NCBI RefSeq assembly: GCF_051297175.1 | Contig: NZ_JBINNY010000002.1 | Span: forward strand, 42,935-106,934 | DNA from: Dryocola sp051297175 | GTDB taxonomy: Bacteria; Pseudomonadota; Gammaproteobacteria; Enterobacterales; Enterobacteriaceae | Direction of reading: 5' to 3' | Length of the DNA: 64,000 nt | In this document: one piece after another, positions 28,291-36,719 of the stretch | Numbering within the stretch: the first letter of the stretch is position 1 | How the letters are laid out: each line of letters begins with the position of its first letter | The notes under the pieces: model-generated | Database searches by the model: none | What the model was told of the DNA's origin: nothing | The model's input: only the letters and a program-made list of their open reading frames with translations | Translations under genes and position numbers: made by a program

Positions 28291-28486
28291 CCTTAGCGGC
28301 CGCCACGGCGGCCAGTCGAAAGCGGCTGCTGCCCGTGGGCAGCTGCAAGCGGGCAGTTCAGGCATCGCTTGCTATCCGCAAGGACAGAGACACCCCGGTG
28401 GCTCTGCGGAAGTTGGCGGGGCTGCGCGCCGCCCACTGAAGTGCAGGCGACGACCCGGCCTCCGGACGGGGAGCCGAAGGGGCCAC
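28291..28486. repeat. 196-bp dispersed repeat, copy A
   Basis: About 90 percent identical by eye to 33159-33353, in the same orientation. It begins CCTTAGCGGCCGCCA and ends GAAGGGGCCAC. A third, partial copy of about 60 bp starts at 30204. It is GC-rich, contains several short inverted repeats (for example GGCCGCCACGGCGGCC) and has no convincing coding frame. Confidence 0.85.
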
Positions 28487-28562
28487 GGGGTGGCATGAAT
28501 TTTTTTCAGGTCCTTATTGCTGTCCGTCCAGCCAGGTTTTACGAATTAATACAGTGAAAATA

Positions 28563-28680
28563 AAGTGCAGTTTCTTCCCCTTTTCCGAAAAAGTAACACT
28601 CATATCAGATATATAATTAAGTGCAATTACTGCCCCTTTTTACATTGAATCCACCTCCTTTTTTCTTTAAATTAAGTGCA
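28563..28680. promoter_or_regulatory. Three phased repeats upstream of the HTH gene (candidate operators)
   Basis: The motif AAGTGCA followed by A/G-TTNCTNCCCC-like sequence occurs at 28563, 28619 and 28674, that is at 56- and 55-bp spacing, close to five helical turns each. The region is AT-rich, unlike its surroundings, and directly precedes the HTH gene. Autoregulation by that protein is the simplest reading. Confidence 0.55.
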
Positions 28681-28700
28681 ATATCCGCACTATTTTGGAC

Positions 28701-28976
28701 ATGAAAATGACCGGTTATGATTTGCGATTATGGCGAAAAAGTTTCGGCTGGAGCCGTGATAAAGCGGCGGCAGAACTGGGGGTCAGCCTGCGAACCTACA
28801 AGGATTATGAAACCTGCGATCAGGTAAAACGCGTGGTGGAGCTGGCCGCCCTTGCACTGAGTAGCGAAAATCTGCTGGCAACCATGGTGCAGAAGAAGCA
28901 TCAGGATCAGCTGCTCACCCTCCTGCGGACGATGCACAACGCAAACCGGGCTCCGGGGTCACAGGCCAGGCACTGA
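28701..28976 (+). CDS. Helix-turn-helix (XRE-like) transcriptional regulator
   Basis: A 91-residue protein with an N-terminal helix-turn-helix (LRLWRKSFGWSRDKAAAELG, then VSLRTYKDYE), the XRE/Cro pattern. It is the only plus-strand gene in the leading region. No clear ribosome site precedes the ATG at 28701; TTG at 28695 and ATG at 28707 are alternatives. A perfect GC-rich hairpin (28975-29005) overlaps its stop. It probably binds the phased repeats upstream. Confidence 0.75.
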   Translation: MKMTGYDLRLWRKSFGWSRDKAAAELGVSLRTYKDYETCDQVKRVVELAALALSSENLLATMVQKKHQDQLLTLLRTMHNANRAPGSQARH

Positions 28977-29020
28977 AGATCCCGCGCTCGATGCGCGGGG
29001 TCTTCAGCAGGGCGGCCAAA

Positions 29021-29320
29021 TCAACCCGGGTCCCTGACCTCATCGTCGTGATGCATGGCGGCCACATTCAGCAGACAGGCAACACCCTGTGTCTCCAGAC
29101 GGTCACTCAGATGCATCAGATTGGCCAGTAAATCGACTAACATTGTCTCGGCGGATTCGCCGCTCTTATCCAGGCCGCTTGCGTGCGCAAACTGACAGAG
29201 TACCTGCGCAGCAATAGCGGCACGATCCGCGTTGTCCGGGTCACACCCCGGCTGATAGCCTCCCTCACCTGCAATTCTCACCAGTTCATCCATGCCAGCC
29301 ATCGTGTTTTCAGGGGTCAT
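29021..29320 (-). CDS. Leading-region protein of unknown function (about 99 aa)
   Basis: An acidic helical protein (MTPENTMAGMDELVRIAGEG at the N-terminus) encoded just downstream of klcA on the same strand. A GTG one codon upstream is an alternative start. No family recognised. An inverted repeat AATGGCCAC-GGC-GTGGCCATT at 29341-29361 separates it from klcA. Confidence 0.65.
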   Translation of the reverse strand: MTPENTMAGMDELVRIAGEGGYQPGCDPDNADRAAIAAQVLCQFAHASGLDKSGESAETMLVDLLANLMHLSDRLETQGVACLLNVAAMHHDDEVRDPG

Positions 29321-29405
29321 CACGTTCTCATCCTGTGTTTAATGGCCACGGCGTGGCCATTATCATGTTTTTCTTTTAGCCGGGCGGGTGGCGTCCGGCG
29401 GCGGG

Positions 29406-29912
29406 TCAGTCGATTGCGCGGAAAATCAGGCTGCTTTCCGGGTGCTTAATGATGCTGACATAGTCCTTCAGCGCATCCTGGCGATCGATAAGCCCCTGGC
29501 AGGTCTGCGCGTACTGGCTCCCCATATCTGACACTTTCCAGCACAGCTGGTTAAGCACAAACAACGTGGCGATAATCCCGGCCGCATCGGCTGAAACCTC
29601 TGCATCAAAATAATTTCCCGGGATTGTCAGCCGGTATGTGCCGTCTGGCGGGGCGATGTAACCGGTCGGGCAAGTGGTGGCTATATCGGTCCACGCGGCA
29701 ATTTGCCCACTGATACCGCGTGGGACTTCATAGAAATGCCACATCCCACCGTCGTAATCGCTGTGTTGACGCAGGAAGGTCGCGGCCATGCTTTCACCCA
29801 GTGCGGTCGCAAACAACCGGGGCACAAAGGCCAGGCGACGGCGGGGATCGGTAATTTCAGTACGGGTCGCCTGGGCGGTATCAGTCTGAGTGGTCTGAGC
29901 TGGGGTAGTCAT
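29406..29912 (-). CDS. klcA: KlcA/ArdB-type antirestriction protein
   Basis: A 168-residue protein with the ArdB/KlcA pattern: RRLAFVPRLFATALGES near residue 25, GGMWHFYEVP near residue 53 and FDAEVSADAAGI in the C-terminal half. ArdB-type proteins relieve type I restriction of incoming DNA without being DNA mimics. GGAG precedes the ATG at 29912; the in-frame upstream extension is the repeat module, not protein. It is placed where early expression in a recipient would protect the plasmid. Confidence 0.85.
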   Translation of the reverse strand: MTTPAQTTQTDTAQATRTEITDPRRRLAFVPRLFATALGESMAATFLRQHSDYDGGMWHFYEVPRGISGQIAAWTDIATTCPTGYIAPPDGTYRLTIPGNYFDAEVSADAAGIIATLFVLNQLCWKVSDMGSQYAQTCQGLIDRQDALKDYVSIIKHPESSLIFRAID

Positions 29913-30006
29913 TTTTTCTCCTTCGGCTTCTTTCTGGTGTCTCCCTTTCCGTTTTACAGGAGGCGGGGAGCACGTTGCGGTGACACTCAGCCGCCCCGTT
30001 CCATCA

Positions 30007-30138
30007 GTGACAGGCACAAGGGCGTGGCCGAGGCCGCAGCGCAAGCAACTGACCATCGGGAAGGTGCGCGAACGGGGGAGGACACGGGCGCAAGCCTTTA
30101 CCCTTGTGAATGACACGGGTCGGGGCAGCGTCTGTCAC
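30007..30138 (-). promoter_or_regulatory. Leading-region structured module 3
   Basis: Upstream of klcA. Outer arms GTGACAG (30007-30013) and CTGTCAC (30132-30138), inner arms CACAAGGG (about 30015) and CCCTTGTG (about 30101). The core holds GAGGCCGCAGCGCAAGC and GCGAACGGGGGAGG. It is almost a duplicate of module 2. Confidence 0.65.
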
Positions 30139-30377
30139 CGCAAAAGTGAACACCGCAGAGCACGGCGTAAGGGATACGCCGGAAAGAGCCGTTGACCGGC
30201 TTTCCTTAGCGGTCGCCAGCGGCGGCCGGTTGAAGCGGCGCTGCCGTCAGGCAGCTGCAAGCGCACGCAACGCCGGGGCGCAAGGGGTACCAGAACGGAA
30301 AAAGGGCCGCCCGGTGACCCGGACAGCCCTTCATAAAGGCGCTTGCTGGCAGACCTTCAACACTATCAGCCTCCTGA

Positions 30378-30400
30378 AAAGCGGGGGTTTCCCCCCGCTA
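30378..30400 (-). terminator. Terminator of the hok gene
   Basis: On the minus strand AGCGGGGGG-AAA-CCCCCGCT followed by TTTTC, 8 bp after the hok stop. A GC-rich hairpin occupies the same place in R1 hok/sok. Confidence 0.75.
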
Positions 30401-30407
30401 CAGGTTG

Positions 30408-30566
30408 CTACTTATCGGATTCGTAAGCCATAAAAGCCGCCACCTCCCGCGTTCCGTCCTTGTAACGAATTTCGCACAGCGATTTCCGGGTCAGGAATGT
30501 GAATATTAACAGCGTTAAACACACGATTAATACGCACCAGATCAGGGCGTTTCGCGGCAGTTTCAT
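30408..30566 (-). CDS. hok: Hok-family membrane toxin of a type I toxin-antitoxin module
   Basis: A 52-residue protein beginning MKLPRNALIWCVLIVC and ending EVAAFMAYESDK, differing from plasmid R1 Hok at only a few positions. It has one membrane segment and the typical LTRKSLCEI sequence. Hok depolarises the inner membrane when its long-lived mRNA is no longer masked by Sok RNA, so plasmid-free cells die. AAGGAG lies before the ATG. An overlapping upstream frame in the leader is the likely mok. Confidence 0.9.
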   Translation of the reverse strand: MKLPRNALIWCVLIVCLTLLIFTFLTRKSLCEIRYKDGTREVAAFMAYESDK

Positions 30567-30604
30567 AGCTGACTTCTCCTTGCCTTTCGGCGGATAAGCG
30601 GCTA

Positions 30605-30672
30605 ATCTGATGGTGTCTAAGCATACAGATTGAGCCTCGGGTTAATTGAAAAATTACTCGGGGCTTTTCTCT
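30605..30672 (+). ncRNA. sok: Sok-like antisense RNA (approximate ends)
   Basis: The plus strand opposite the hok leader contains GAGCCTCGGGTTAATTG, an AT-rich loop and ACTCGGGGCTTTTCTCTT, which matches the stem-loop and T-run that end Sok RNA in R1. An AATCTGATG-type minus-10 region lies just upstream. The ends are estimated. Confidence 0.55.
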
Positions 30673-30797
30673 TTCTGCCTCACTACCTTCCAACATTTCT
30701 GCCAGTCGCAGGAGGCAAAAAGCCTCAAGCGCCACGGGTATTATACTGCTAACCGCCTCATACTGACCAGGAATACACGCTAAAAACTGTCGAAAAG

Positions 30798-31607
30798 TCA
30801 GACACTTTTTGACGATAACACCGTCAGTTTATTCGGGACATACAACCGTTCCTGCGCCCGGACGACCGCCGGGGTGTCCTGCACCAGTACCTGCAAACTC
30901 ACGGCAATCCCATGCGGCTGATCGCGGCTGTACTGAAACCATGCCAGTGACCGCAGCGACGGGAACCGGCGCTGCCAGCGCCAGAACATGGCCAGCCAGT
31001 CCTGTTCTTTCAGTTGCGGATGGCGGTCATGCCACTGCATAAAGGTATCCGGACTCTGGAAATTCAGCTCGATGCGCGCCCGCTCAGCATAACGCTGATA
31101 CTGCAATGCCTCCTGCGCATGACGCCGCGCGTCCTGGCGGCTCCAGGTCGAATGGTATTTATGCGCGGCCAGTCTCACCCGGTGTTTGTTACGTTCCCGG
31201 CGGCGAAATGCCGTTTCCGGGAACAACCAGTCGCCATCAGAGGTGGAAAGGGGTGACGGACAGTATTCGCCACGGGTACGGATCAGTGTGTTAAATGCCA
31301 TGTCATAATCACTCAGCGTGGCCAGTCGTTCCGCCGGGTTCCACCGGATGCCGGGGATAAGTCGCAGTCCCCTGCCCGACGCTTTCCCGCGCCCGGTCAG
31401 CCTGCGAAAGAATGCCGCCGCATACGGGTAAAACTCAGAACCGGAACGACGTGGAGATTCTTCAACGTCGATAATGGCGCCAGTTGCTGCCTGCTGCTCA
31501 GGTCGTAAGCACACCAGGGCAAGATGGGCCGGTAGGGTCTGGCCGCCCAGACGGGCGGCCTTGTCCGTTACGCCTGCATGTCCTCCGGATACTGCTCCTT
31601 TGCCCAC
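30798..31607 (-). CDS. Leading-region protein of unknown function (up to 269 aa)
   Basis: A long frame rich in Trp, Arg and Gln with a charged helical centre (YHSTWSRQDARRHAQEALQY). It overlaps the 3' end of the DGQHR gene upstream. The longest start is a GTG; the true start is unclear because the first 40 codons cross a terminator-like GC hairpin (GGCCGCCCGTCTGGGCGGCC). No domain recognised. It would be co-transcribed with the broken gene upstream. Confidence 0.55.
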   Translation of the reverse strand: MGKGAVSGGHAGVTDKAARLGGQTLPAHLALVCLRPEQQAATGAIIDVEESPRRSGSEFYPYAAAFFRRLTGRGKASGRGLRLIPGIRWNPAERLATLSDYDMAFNTLIRTRGEYCPSPLSTSDGDWLFPETAFRRRERNKHRVRLAAHKYHSTWSRQDARRHAQEALQYQRYAERARIELNFQSPDTFMQWHDRHPQLKEQDWLAMFWRWQRRFPSLRSLAWFQYSRDQPHGIAVSLQVLVQDTPAVVRAQERLYVPNKLTVLSSKSV

Positions 31608-32884
31608 TGACGCAGCCTGCGCATATGGTTGAGCGTCTGCAAAAATTCCCCTTCGCTGCGGGCTATCATCAGCGGGATGTCGGCCTTCAGACTGTCCATG
31701 GACAGGCTTTTTTCGGCGGCCACTTTCTCCACCTTGCCGATCATTTCTGCGATGGCGTCATCACTGACTGACTCGTCACAGACTTCACGCAGCCACGCGT
31801 GGGGATTGGCCGGATCCAGACCGAACAGCGACAGCAGGTGCATGGCAGCCCGGCTCTGTGCCGCCGCATCACATTTCACCGTACCGTTTTGCGCATCAAC
31901 ACAGACACCGTGCCAGCGTTCGTGACGGAAAGTCTGAGAGCGATCCTCACAGGTCGTATCCTGCTGACGGTGCGCACGCAGCTGCTGCGCAATACCCTCC
32001 GCATTATGGTGTTCAAGCATCATGGCCGTGGCCAGACCAATGGCATTGACCATCACCCCATGCGTGCCGATGGCCATCGTGCGGTAGGTGGAAGCTCCGA
32101 GCATCCCCGCCACCCATTCCCAGTGCATCGCGTCCGCCCAGGGACTCCACAACGTCACCGCCTCATGGCGCAGCGCGGCCGGAACCTCATCACCGGCACG
32201 CAGGCCAAACATTTTCCGGGTCGCATCATCCAGCGCCTTAAAGCTGACAAGCAGGTCACTTTTTCCCGGCACCACGTTGTGTTCGTAATCCACCCGCATC
32301 ACCAGGGCGCTGACGCTGGACGCAATGTGACGCACCAGGTCGTTGACCGGATCTTTATGGTTGTACGCCATTGAAATGGCCGTCGCCGGTTTGCTGGCAT
32401 TGTTGTTGATGTCAGAGAAAAACTGCTGGCGGGTTTCAAGCGGCAGGCCCACGGTCAGCAGCAGGGTGATCATGTCATTCGCATCAGGGCGGGCATCGAT
32501 ATAACCATAAATGCCCCCGCTGCGGTGCTGGCCATCGAACAGCTTGATATCCGCATCCATCGGAATGGACAACATGCCCACGTCGCCTTTTGTGCCTTCG
32601 GCGGCGTTAAAGATGACCGCTTTATCGATATTTCCGGTCAGCGTACCCAGGATCCAGTCACTCTTTGTGTCATGCCCCCCGGTCAGATAGTTCGTGATTT
32701 AGCGTGAACGGACCTGGTTATGTTCGCGCTGCGAACGGGACATCACATCCCCGCTGTTATCACTGGCCAGAATGCGTTTGAGCATATTCATCGGCACAAA
32801 CAGCACATACTGCTCGCGACCTGCCTGACGGCCACGAATGGCGGGAAATTCAAAAAAGTACTCATGGGTCTGGGTGGTCATCAT
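31568..32884 (-). pseudogene. DGQHR-domain (DndB-like) gene interrupted by an in-frame stop
   Basis: One frame of 439 codons carries TAA at 32699-32701 (codon 62). Both sides continue in the same frame and together form a normal DGQHR/DndB-like protein: an N-terminal segment (MTTQTHEYFFEFPAIRGRQ), then after the stop ITNYLTGGHDTKSDW and the signature LFDGQHRSGGI. DndB is the repressor-like member of DNA phosphorothioation clusters; plasmid relatives are of unknown function. A strong GGAGGAG precedes the first ATG. An internal restart at 32581 would give a 337-residue remnant. Confidence 0.8.
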
Positions 32885-32946
32885 TAGTCTCCTCCGGCTT
32901 CATTCTGGCGTACTCCTTTCCGGTTTATGTCCGGTTGCGGAACGCC

Positions 32947-33100
32947 CCTCATTGCGCAGACTTTTTGACGGCGAAACGACGAAAAGCAGGGGGGGAGGGC
33001 TGATTTTCTGAAGCTGGCGAAGGAAAATCTGACCGGAAAGCGCGAGCGGCCCTTGCTGCCCGGAGCGCGCGCTGTCAGTCTGCATCAGCAATGAGAGGGG
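32947..33100 (-). promoter_or_regulatory. Leading-region structured module 4
   Basis: Upstream of the DGQHR gene. Outer arms CCCCTCATTGC (32947-32957) and GCAATGAGAGGGG (33088-33100), inner arms GCAGACT (32958-32964) and AGTCTGC (33077-33083). The arm sequences are unrelated to those of modules 1-3, yet the nested layout is the same. Confidence 0.6.
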
Positions 33101-33158
33101 TTGCGCAGGAACACACAGGGTAAGGTGGCAGACAATGAAGCCGGTTCACCGGCTGACA

Positions 33159-33353
33159 CCTTAGCGGCCGCCAGGGCGGCCAGTGAGAGCGGCTGCTGTC
33201 CGTGGGCAGCTGCAAGCGTGGTGTTCAGGCATCGCTTGCTATCCGCAAGGACAGAGACACCGGGGTGTCTCTGCGGAGGTGGGCGGGGCTGCGCGCCGCC
33301 CACTGGAGTGCAGGCGACGACCCGGCCTCCGGACGGGAAGCCGAAGGGGCCAC
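33159..33353. repeat. 195-bp dispersed repeat, copy B
   Basis: Direct-orientation copy of 28291-28486 with about ten percent differences. Both copies lie on the distal side of a structured module (2 and 4). An array of four to five ACAGGA hexamers follows at 33433-33460. Confidence 0.85.
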
Positions 33354-33645
33354 CGTGTTTTCATGCCCTTCTGTTTTGTCCACGACCAGAAACAACACCA
33401 GTAAAAACAGCGACACCGGCAACACCCGACCGACAGGAACAGGAACAGGAACAGGAACAGATAACATCATCGGGATCAGCTTATGGCCTGACAGGCACAG
33501 CATCCGGGACCCGGCACACCCGCCGCAGGCGGGGAGTGGCCGGTTCCGGCAGGCGGAACGCCTGCCAGGAGGTTTTCGCGGGCTGACCGTCGGGAACTCA
33601 GCCGACCGGGAAAAAGTCAGGCGGGCGGACCCGCATTGTCGTTCA

Positions 33646-34152
33646 TCAGCACGAATAAAACACATGACCATTGCTGAAAAAGCGGTCTGAGCTGAACAGG
33701 TCACTGGCAAACCGTTCAAAGTCGAAATAATCCCGCAGACTTTGCGGCACCTCACTCAGCATCCCGGTGCTGTCCGCGTATTCGCGCGCGTAATCCTCTT
33801 CATCTTCAGCCTCGCCACAGTACGCCGCCTCAAACCGGTCAAACTCACACTCGCCGGTATAGTCCACCCACGCCAGCCAGGCGGCAGCCTGGTGGTTTTC
33901 CTCTGCGGTTTTAAACGCCTCCACAAACGCCCAGTTGATGTGACATTCCGATGCCATATTGGAAGGAAAACCCTCATTGTCCTGAAACATCAGCTCCGGA
34001 TCAGCCTCGTCAGCGTGAAGCGCACGACAGGCGGCATAGAACTCCGCCTCATCATCAAAATCCGTCACATCCAGCCACTGACCGGCCAGGCAGCCGCAGT
34101 TGTATTTATGGTATGTGCCAACGTAAACCGCAGGGGTGGTAACTGTGTGCAT
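33646..34152 (-). CDS. ardA: ArdA antirestriction protein (DNA mimic)
   Basis: A 168-residue, very acidic protein with the ArdA pattern: AVYVGTYHKYNCG near the N-terminus, LHADEADPELMFQDNEGFP and the antirestriction motif region rich in Asp/Glu. ArdA mimics bent B-DNA and blocks type I restriction enzymes. Start supported by GGAGG before the ATG. Together with klcA it gives two independent antirestriction functions in the leading region. Confidence 0.93.
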   Translation of the reverse strand: MHTVTTPAVYVGTYHKYNCGCLAGQWLDVTDFDDEAEFYAACRALHADEADPELMFQDNEGFPSNMASECHINWAFVEAFKTAEENHQAAAWLAWVDYTGECEFDRFEAAYCGEAEDEEDYAREYADSTGMLSEVPQSLRDYFDFERFASDLFSSDRFFSNGHVFYSC

Positions 34153-34185
34153 AAAATCCTCCGTCGTGAATGTTATCTCAGCGCC

Positions 34186-34421
34186 GGCTTTCGCCGTGCC
34201 GGCACGACAGACGGGCGAAAAGTGGAGAATGCAGGGGCGGGACCGCAGGCCGCATGCGCAAACGACGAAGTGCAGCCGGGCCGGACGGTGAGCGCGTGAA
34301 GACTGAACGCGCGAACGACGGGAGGAGCGGCAAACGCAGACGTGCGAACGGGTGAGGATACCGGCGAAGCGTACCCTTGCAGGCGCAGCGGCCCGGCTAC
34401 CGTAACGGCACGGCGTAAGCC
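34186..34421 (-). promoter_or_regulatory. Leading-region structured module 5
   Basis: Upstream of ardA. Outer arms GGCTT (34186-34190) and AAGCC (34417-34421), inner arms GCCGTGCC (34193-34200) and GGCACGGC (34407-34414). The core holds CAGGCCGCATGCGCAA and GCGAACGGGTGAGGA, variants of the core words in modules 1-3. Confidence 0.6.
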
Positions 34422-34593
34422 GTCACGACGCGGAAACACCTTCCCCGGCGCAACGCGCCGCAAAAACGTGGAGCTCCGCGACATCCTTTGTGATAACGGT
34501 TGTCCACAATCCGGGTGAACATCCACCCGCGCAACCTGTGGATACTTTGCTGCAGGGCACGGAGCGAACCCCATGCCCTGCCATGCTCAATCT

Positions 34594-35508
34594 TTAACCA
34601 CCATAATGAGGGACATTATCAATCAGCCAGTCTGGACTTATCACCTCACTCCAGCCGTGCTCGTCTTCATCACCAAATTCCAGCGTGGCATCTTCACCAT
34701 CGGTCAGCTCGCCCTTGCTGAACACCCGGAATCCACAGTAATCACTGCCCGCCTCGCTGAACCAGTGTGTCACCTCACATGACCAGCGGGTGGTTAACGC
34801 CAGCATCACCTCCTCTGCCGGCGGTGACCAGGCGGTATCAAAATCGATAATCAGCACGCCACCTTCCCGACGAACGTCTGCCTGATTATCCGATGGCCAT
34901 TTTGTCCCGTAGCAATCCACATACAGATCATAGGAACGGGTCACGCCGGTCAGCAATCCTCCGTTGAATCCATTAATTTCCGTCGCCATCCGGGTGGGTA
35001 TAAGCAGGCGAAGATCCATCTTCTGCCCTTCCCGCGCCACGTCCAGACCGTCATACAGCTCAGCAAGACTCACCGGATTCCCCCTTTCGCTGCTCCAGTC
35101 ATGGCTTTTCTGTCTCAACAGTTCGCCGGCAATCGCCTGCTCTGAACCGGTCAATTGCCCCCATTTCAGCCCTGCCAGATCACAGGCCACATAACACCGT
35201 TCAATGGCTTCACAGCAGGATTCATCCAGCCCGGCATTGTCCTGCAGCATTGACAGCCAGTCGGAATAAGCACGGGATACCGGATTATCCTCGCCTGTAC
35301 CGTGGCGGGTCAGCGCCCGATAAGGCGCATAATGCCACGCCACGTGCGGCCTGAGACGGCCTGTCACCCCGGCAATAAACAGCCGGATACTCTGACGGAC
35401 AGCTTTCTCATAATGCGGAAAGATCCCGCCGAGACTCCAGGTTTCGATCGCTGACAGAACATCAGCAGGGGCAGTAATTTCAATGCGGTTAGCACACCAG
35501 TTTGGCAT
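34594..35508 (-). CDS. DUF1281 (YubP-like) leading-region protein
   Basis: A 304-residue protein beginning MPNWCANRIEITAPADVLSA, the typical DUF1281 start, with a ferredoxin-like N-terminal domain and a C-terminal part rich in acidic residues (GWSEVISPDWLIDN). Similar genes sit in leading regions of F- and I-type plasmids. Function unknown. The ATG at 35508 follows GGAGG. Confidence 0.8.
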   Translation of the reverse strand: MPNWCANRIEITAPADVLSAIETWSLGGIFPHYEKAVRQSIRLFIAGVTGRLRPHVAWHYAPYRALTRHGTGEDNPVSRAYSDWLSMLQDNAGLDESCCEAIERCYVACDLAGLKWGQLTGSEQAIAGELLRQKSHDWSSERGNPVSLAELYDGLDVAREGQKMDLRLLIPTRMATEINGFNGGLLTGVTRSYDLYVDCYGTKWPSDNQADVRREGGVLIIDFDTAWSPPAEEVMLALTTRWSCEVTHWFSEAGSDYCGFRVFSKGELTDGEDATLEFGDEDEHGWSEVISPDWLIDNVPHYGG

Positions 35509-35540
35509 GAGTATTCCTCCGTTAAGGTTGTCGCGGTTCC

Positions 35541-35727
35541 GGCTGTCGCCGTGACCGGGAAACAACCCGGGAGGAAAGCGGGGAAGACAAGGCACCTCCG
35601 CAAGCCGCATGCGCAAAGCGGTTCCGGGCTGAATGCACCGGAAACGCTGCGAACGGGTGAGGAAGGTAACAACGTGGGCCTTGTGGGCCTCGCGGCCCGG
35701 GTTAGTGTACAGGGCACGGCGAAAGCC
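35541..35727 (-). promoter_or_regulatory. Leading-region structured module 6
   Basis: Upstream of the DUF1281 gene. Outer arms GGCT (35541) and AGCC (35724), inner arms GCCGTG (35548-35553) and CACGGC (35715-35720). The core holds CAAGCCGCATGCGCAA and GCGAACGGGTGAGGA, close to module 5. Confidence 0.55.
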
Positions 35728-35787
35728 GTCGCAGGCAGGGAATGAACGTCAGGCCTGTAAGGCCGGGTTTCCGTCGCCCTTCAGGCG

Positions 35788-35818
35788 ACAAAACAGCGTG
35801 GCCATCAGGCCACGTCCT
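35788..35818 (-). terminator. Terminator of the 257-residue gene
   Basis: On the minus strand CGTGGCCTGATGGCCACG followed by CTGTTTTGT. A further GC hairpin (ACCCGGCCCGGGT type) lies between it and the gene. Confidence 0.6.
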
Positions 35819-35894
35819 TTACCCTTTCCGGGAAGCGGTCGCTCAATGCGACCGGTAACCGGAACGGGCACCCGGCCCGGGTGCCCGGAGATAA

Positions 35895-36668
35895 TCAGGC
35901 GGCTTTGATAAAGGTGCGGAAGGCCGTCATCCTGGCCTCAATCGCATCACGGGCCTCGCTGGCGACATAGCGGACTTCATCGCGCGACAACCATTTTCTG
36001 ACGGGGCCGTGCGGATCAATCACCGTTCCTGTCGTCCAGCTTTCCGCCATTTTTTCTCCATCACAGAACACCTCATAACGCAGACACAGCACCCGACGAC
36101 CACAACGCAGGATCAGGTCGATATAGTCATACAGCAGCCCGTCGTCGGCATCACAATAGCCGCACTCTTCCGGGTAAACCGCGACCACACGAAAGACAAT
36201 ATTTTCGGTACCACGACACAGCAGAACCTCATCCATTTCTGCCGGAAAGGTGCCGTCAGTCAGCCGGTAGCCCAGCGTCTCCACTGTGCGGCAGATAGTC
36301 TCATACTGGCTTTGCAGCGCGTTCAGCAGATGATCTTCTGCCTGGCCTGTTTCTTCAGGAAAACCCTGCGCGGTTAACGTGACACAACCTGAATGGCTGT
36401 AACGGTGGGTGTTACGCGTGAGACGAACAGTCACGCCACATTTACTGACCCGTTGCAACAGTTCACGGGACATCGATGCGGTTAGGGTGTGCAGGCGGGG
36501 AATGATGCGCAGCAGATCAGCCGTCGCCAGCTCACCGGTGAACAGCACCCCGTCGCCCTGACAGCATTGCAGGGAATACGCCGCCTGCAGGCTGTCAGGC
36601 CACAGATACTGTGTCAGGATGGATCTTGCCTGGGTATGGATAAGCGCGTCAGTGAATGAGTGATACAT
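35895..36668 (-). CDS. Leading-region protein of unknown function (257 aa)
   Basis: A 257-residue soluble protein starting MYHSFTDALIHTQARSIL, cysteine-containing, with no domain I recognise. The ATG at 36668 is preferred because the longer frame runs into module 7. Its C-terminal GPVRKWLSRDEVRYVASEAR resembles the C-terminus of the neighbouring 149-residue protein, suggesting the two share a domain. Confidence 0.7.
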   Translation of the reverse strand: MYHSFTDALIHTQARSILTQYLWPDSLQAAYSLQCCQGDGVLFTGELATADLLRIIPRLHTLTASMSRELLQRVSKCGVTVRLTRNTHRYSHSGCVTLTAQGFPEETGQAEDHLLNALQSQYETICRTVETLGYRLTDGTFPAEMDEVLLCRGTENIVFRVVAVYPEECGYCDADDGLLYDYIDLILRCGRRVLCLRYEVFCDGEKMAESWTTGTVIDPHGPVRKWLSRDEVRYVASEARDAIEARMTAFRTFIKAA

Positions 36669-36719
36669 GAGGGTGCCCCTTCTGGTGTCGCCTCCCCTTC
36701 TCATCGGCCGGGGAGTGTT

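Noticed and set aside
29913..30116. N-terminal extension of KlcA reading into the repeat module (and similar extensions for other leading genes)
   Set aside because: The extension is encoded by the conserved non-coding module and a good ribosome site precedes the internal ATG.
33433..33460. ACAGGA hexamer array as a CRISPR-like or regulatory repeat
   Set aside because: Only four to five uniform 6-bp units without spacers; a simple microsatellite.
34500..34545. Two DnaA-box-like words (TTGTCCACA and TGTGGATA) in opposite orientation
   Set aside because: Noted as a possible second origin or initiation site, but there is no iteron set or initiator gene nearby and each has a mismatch.
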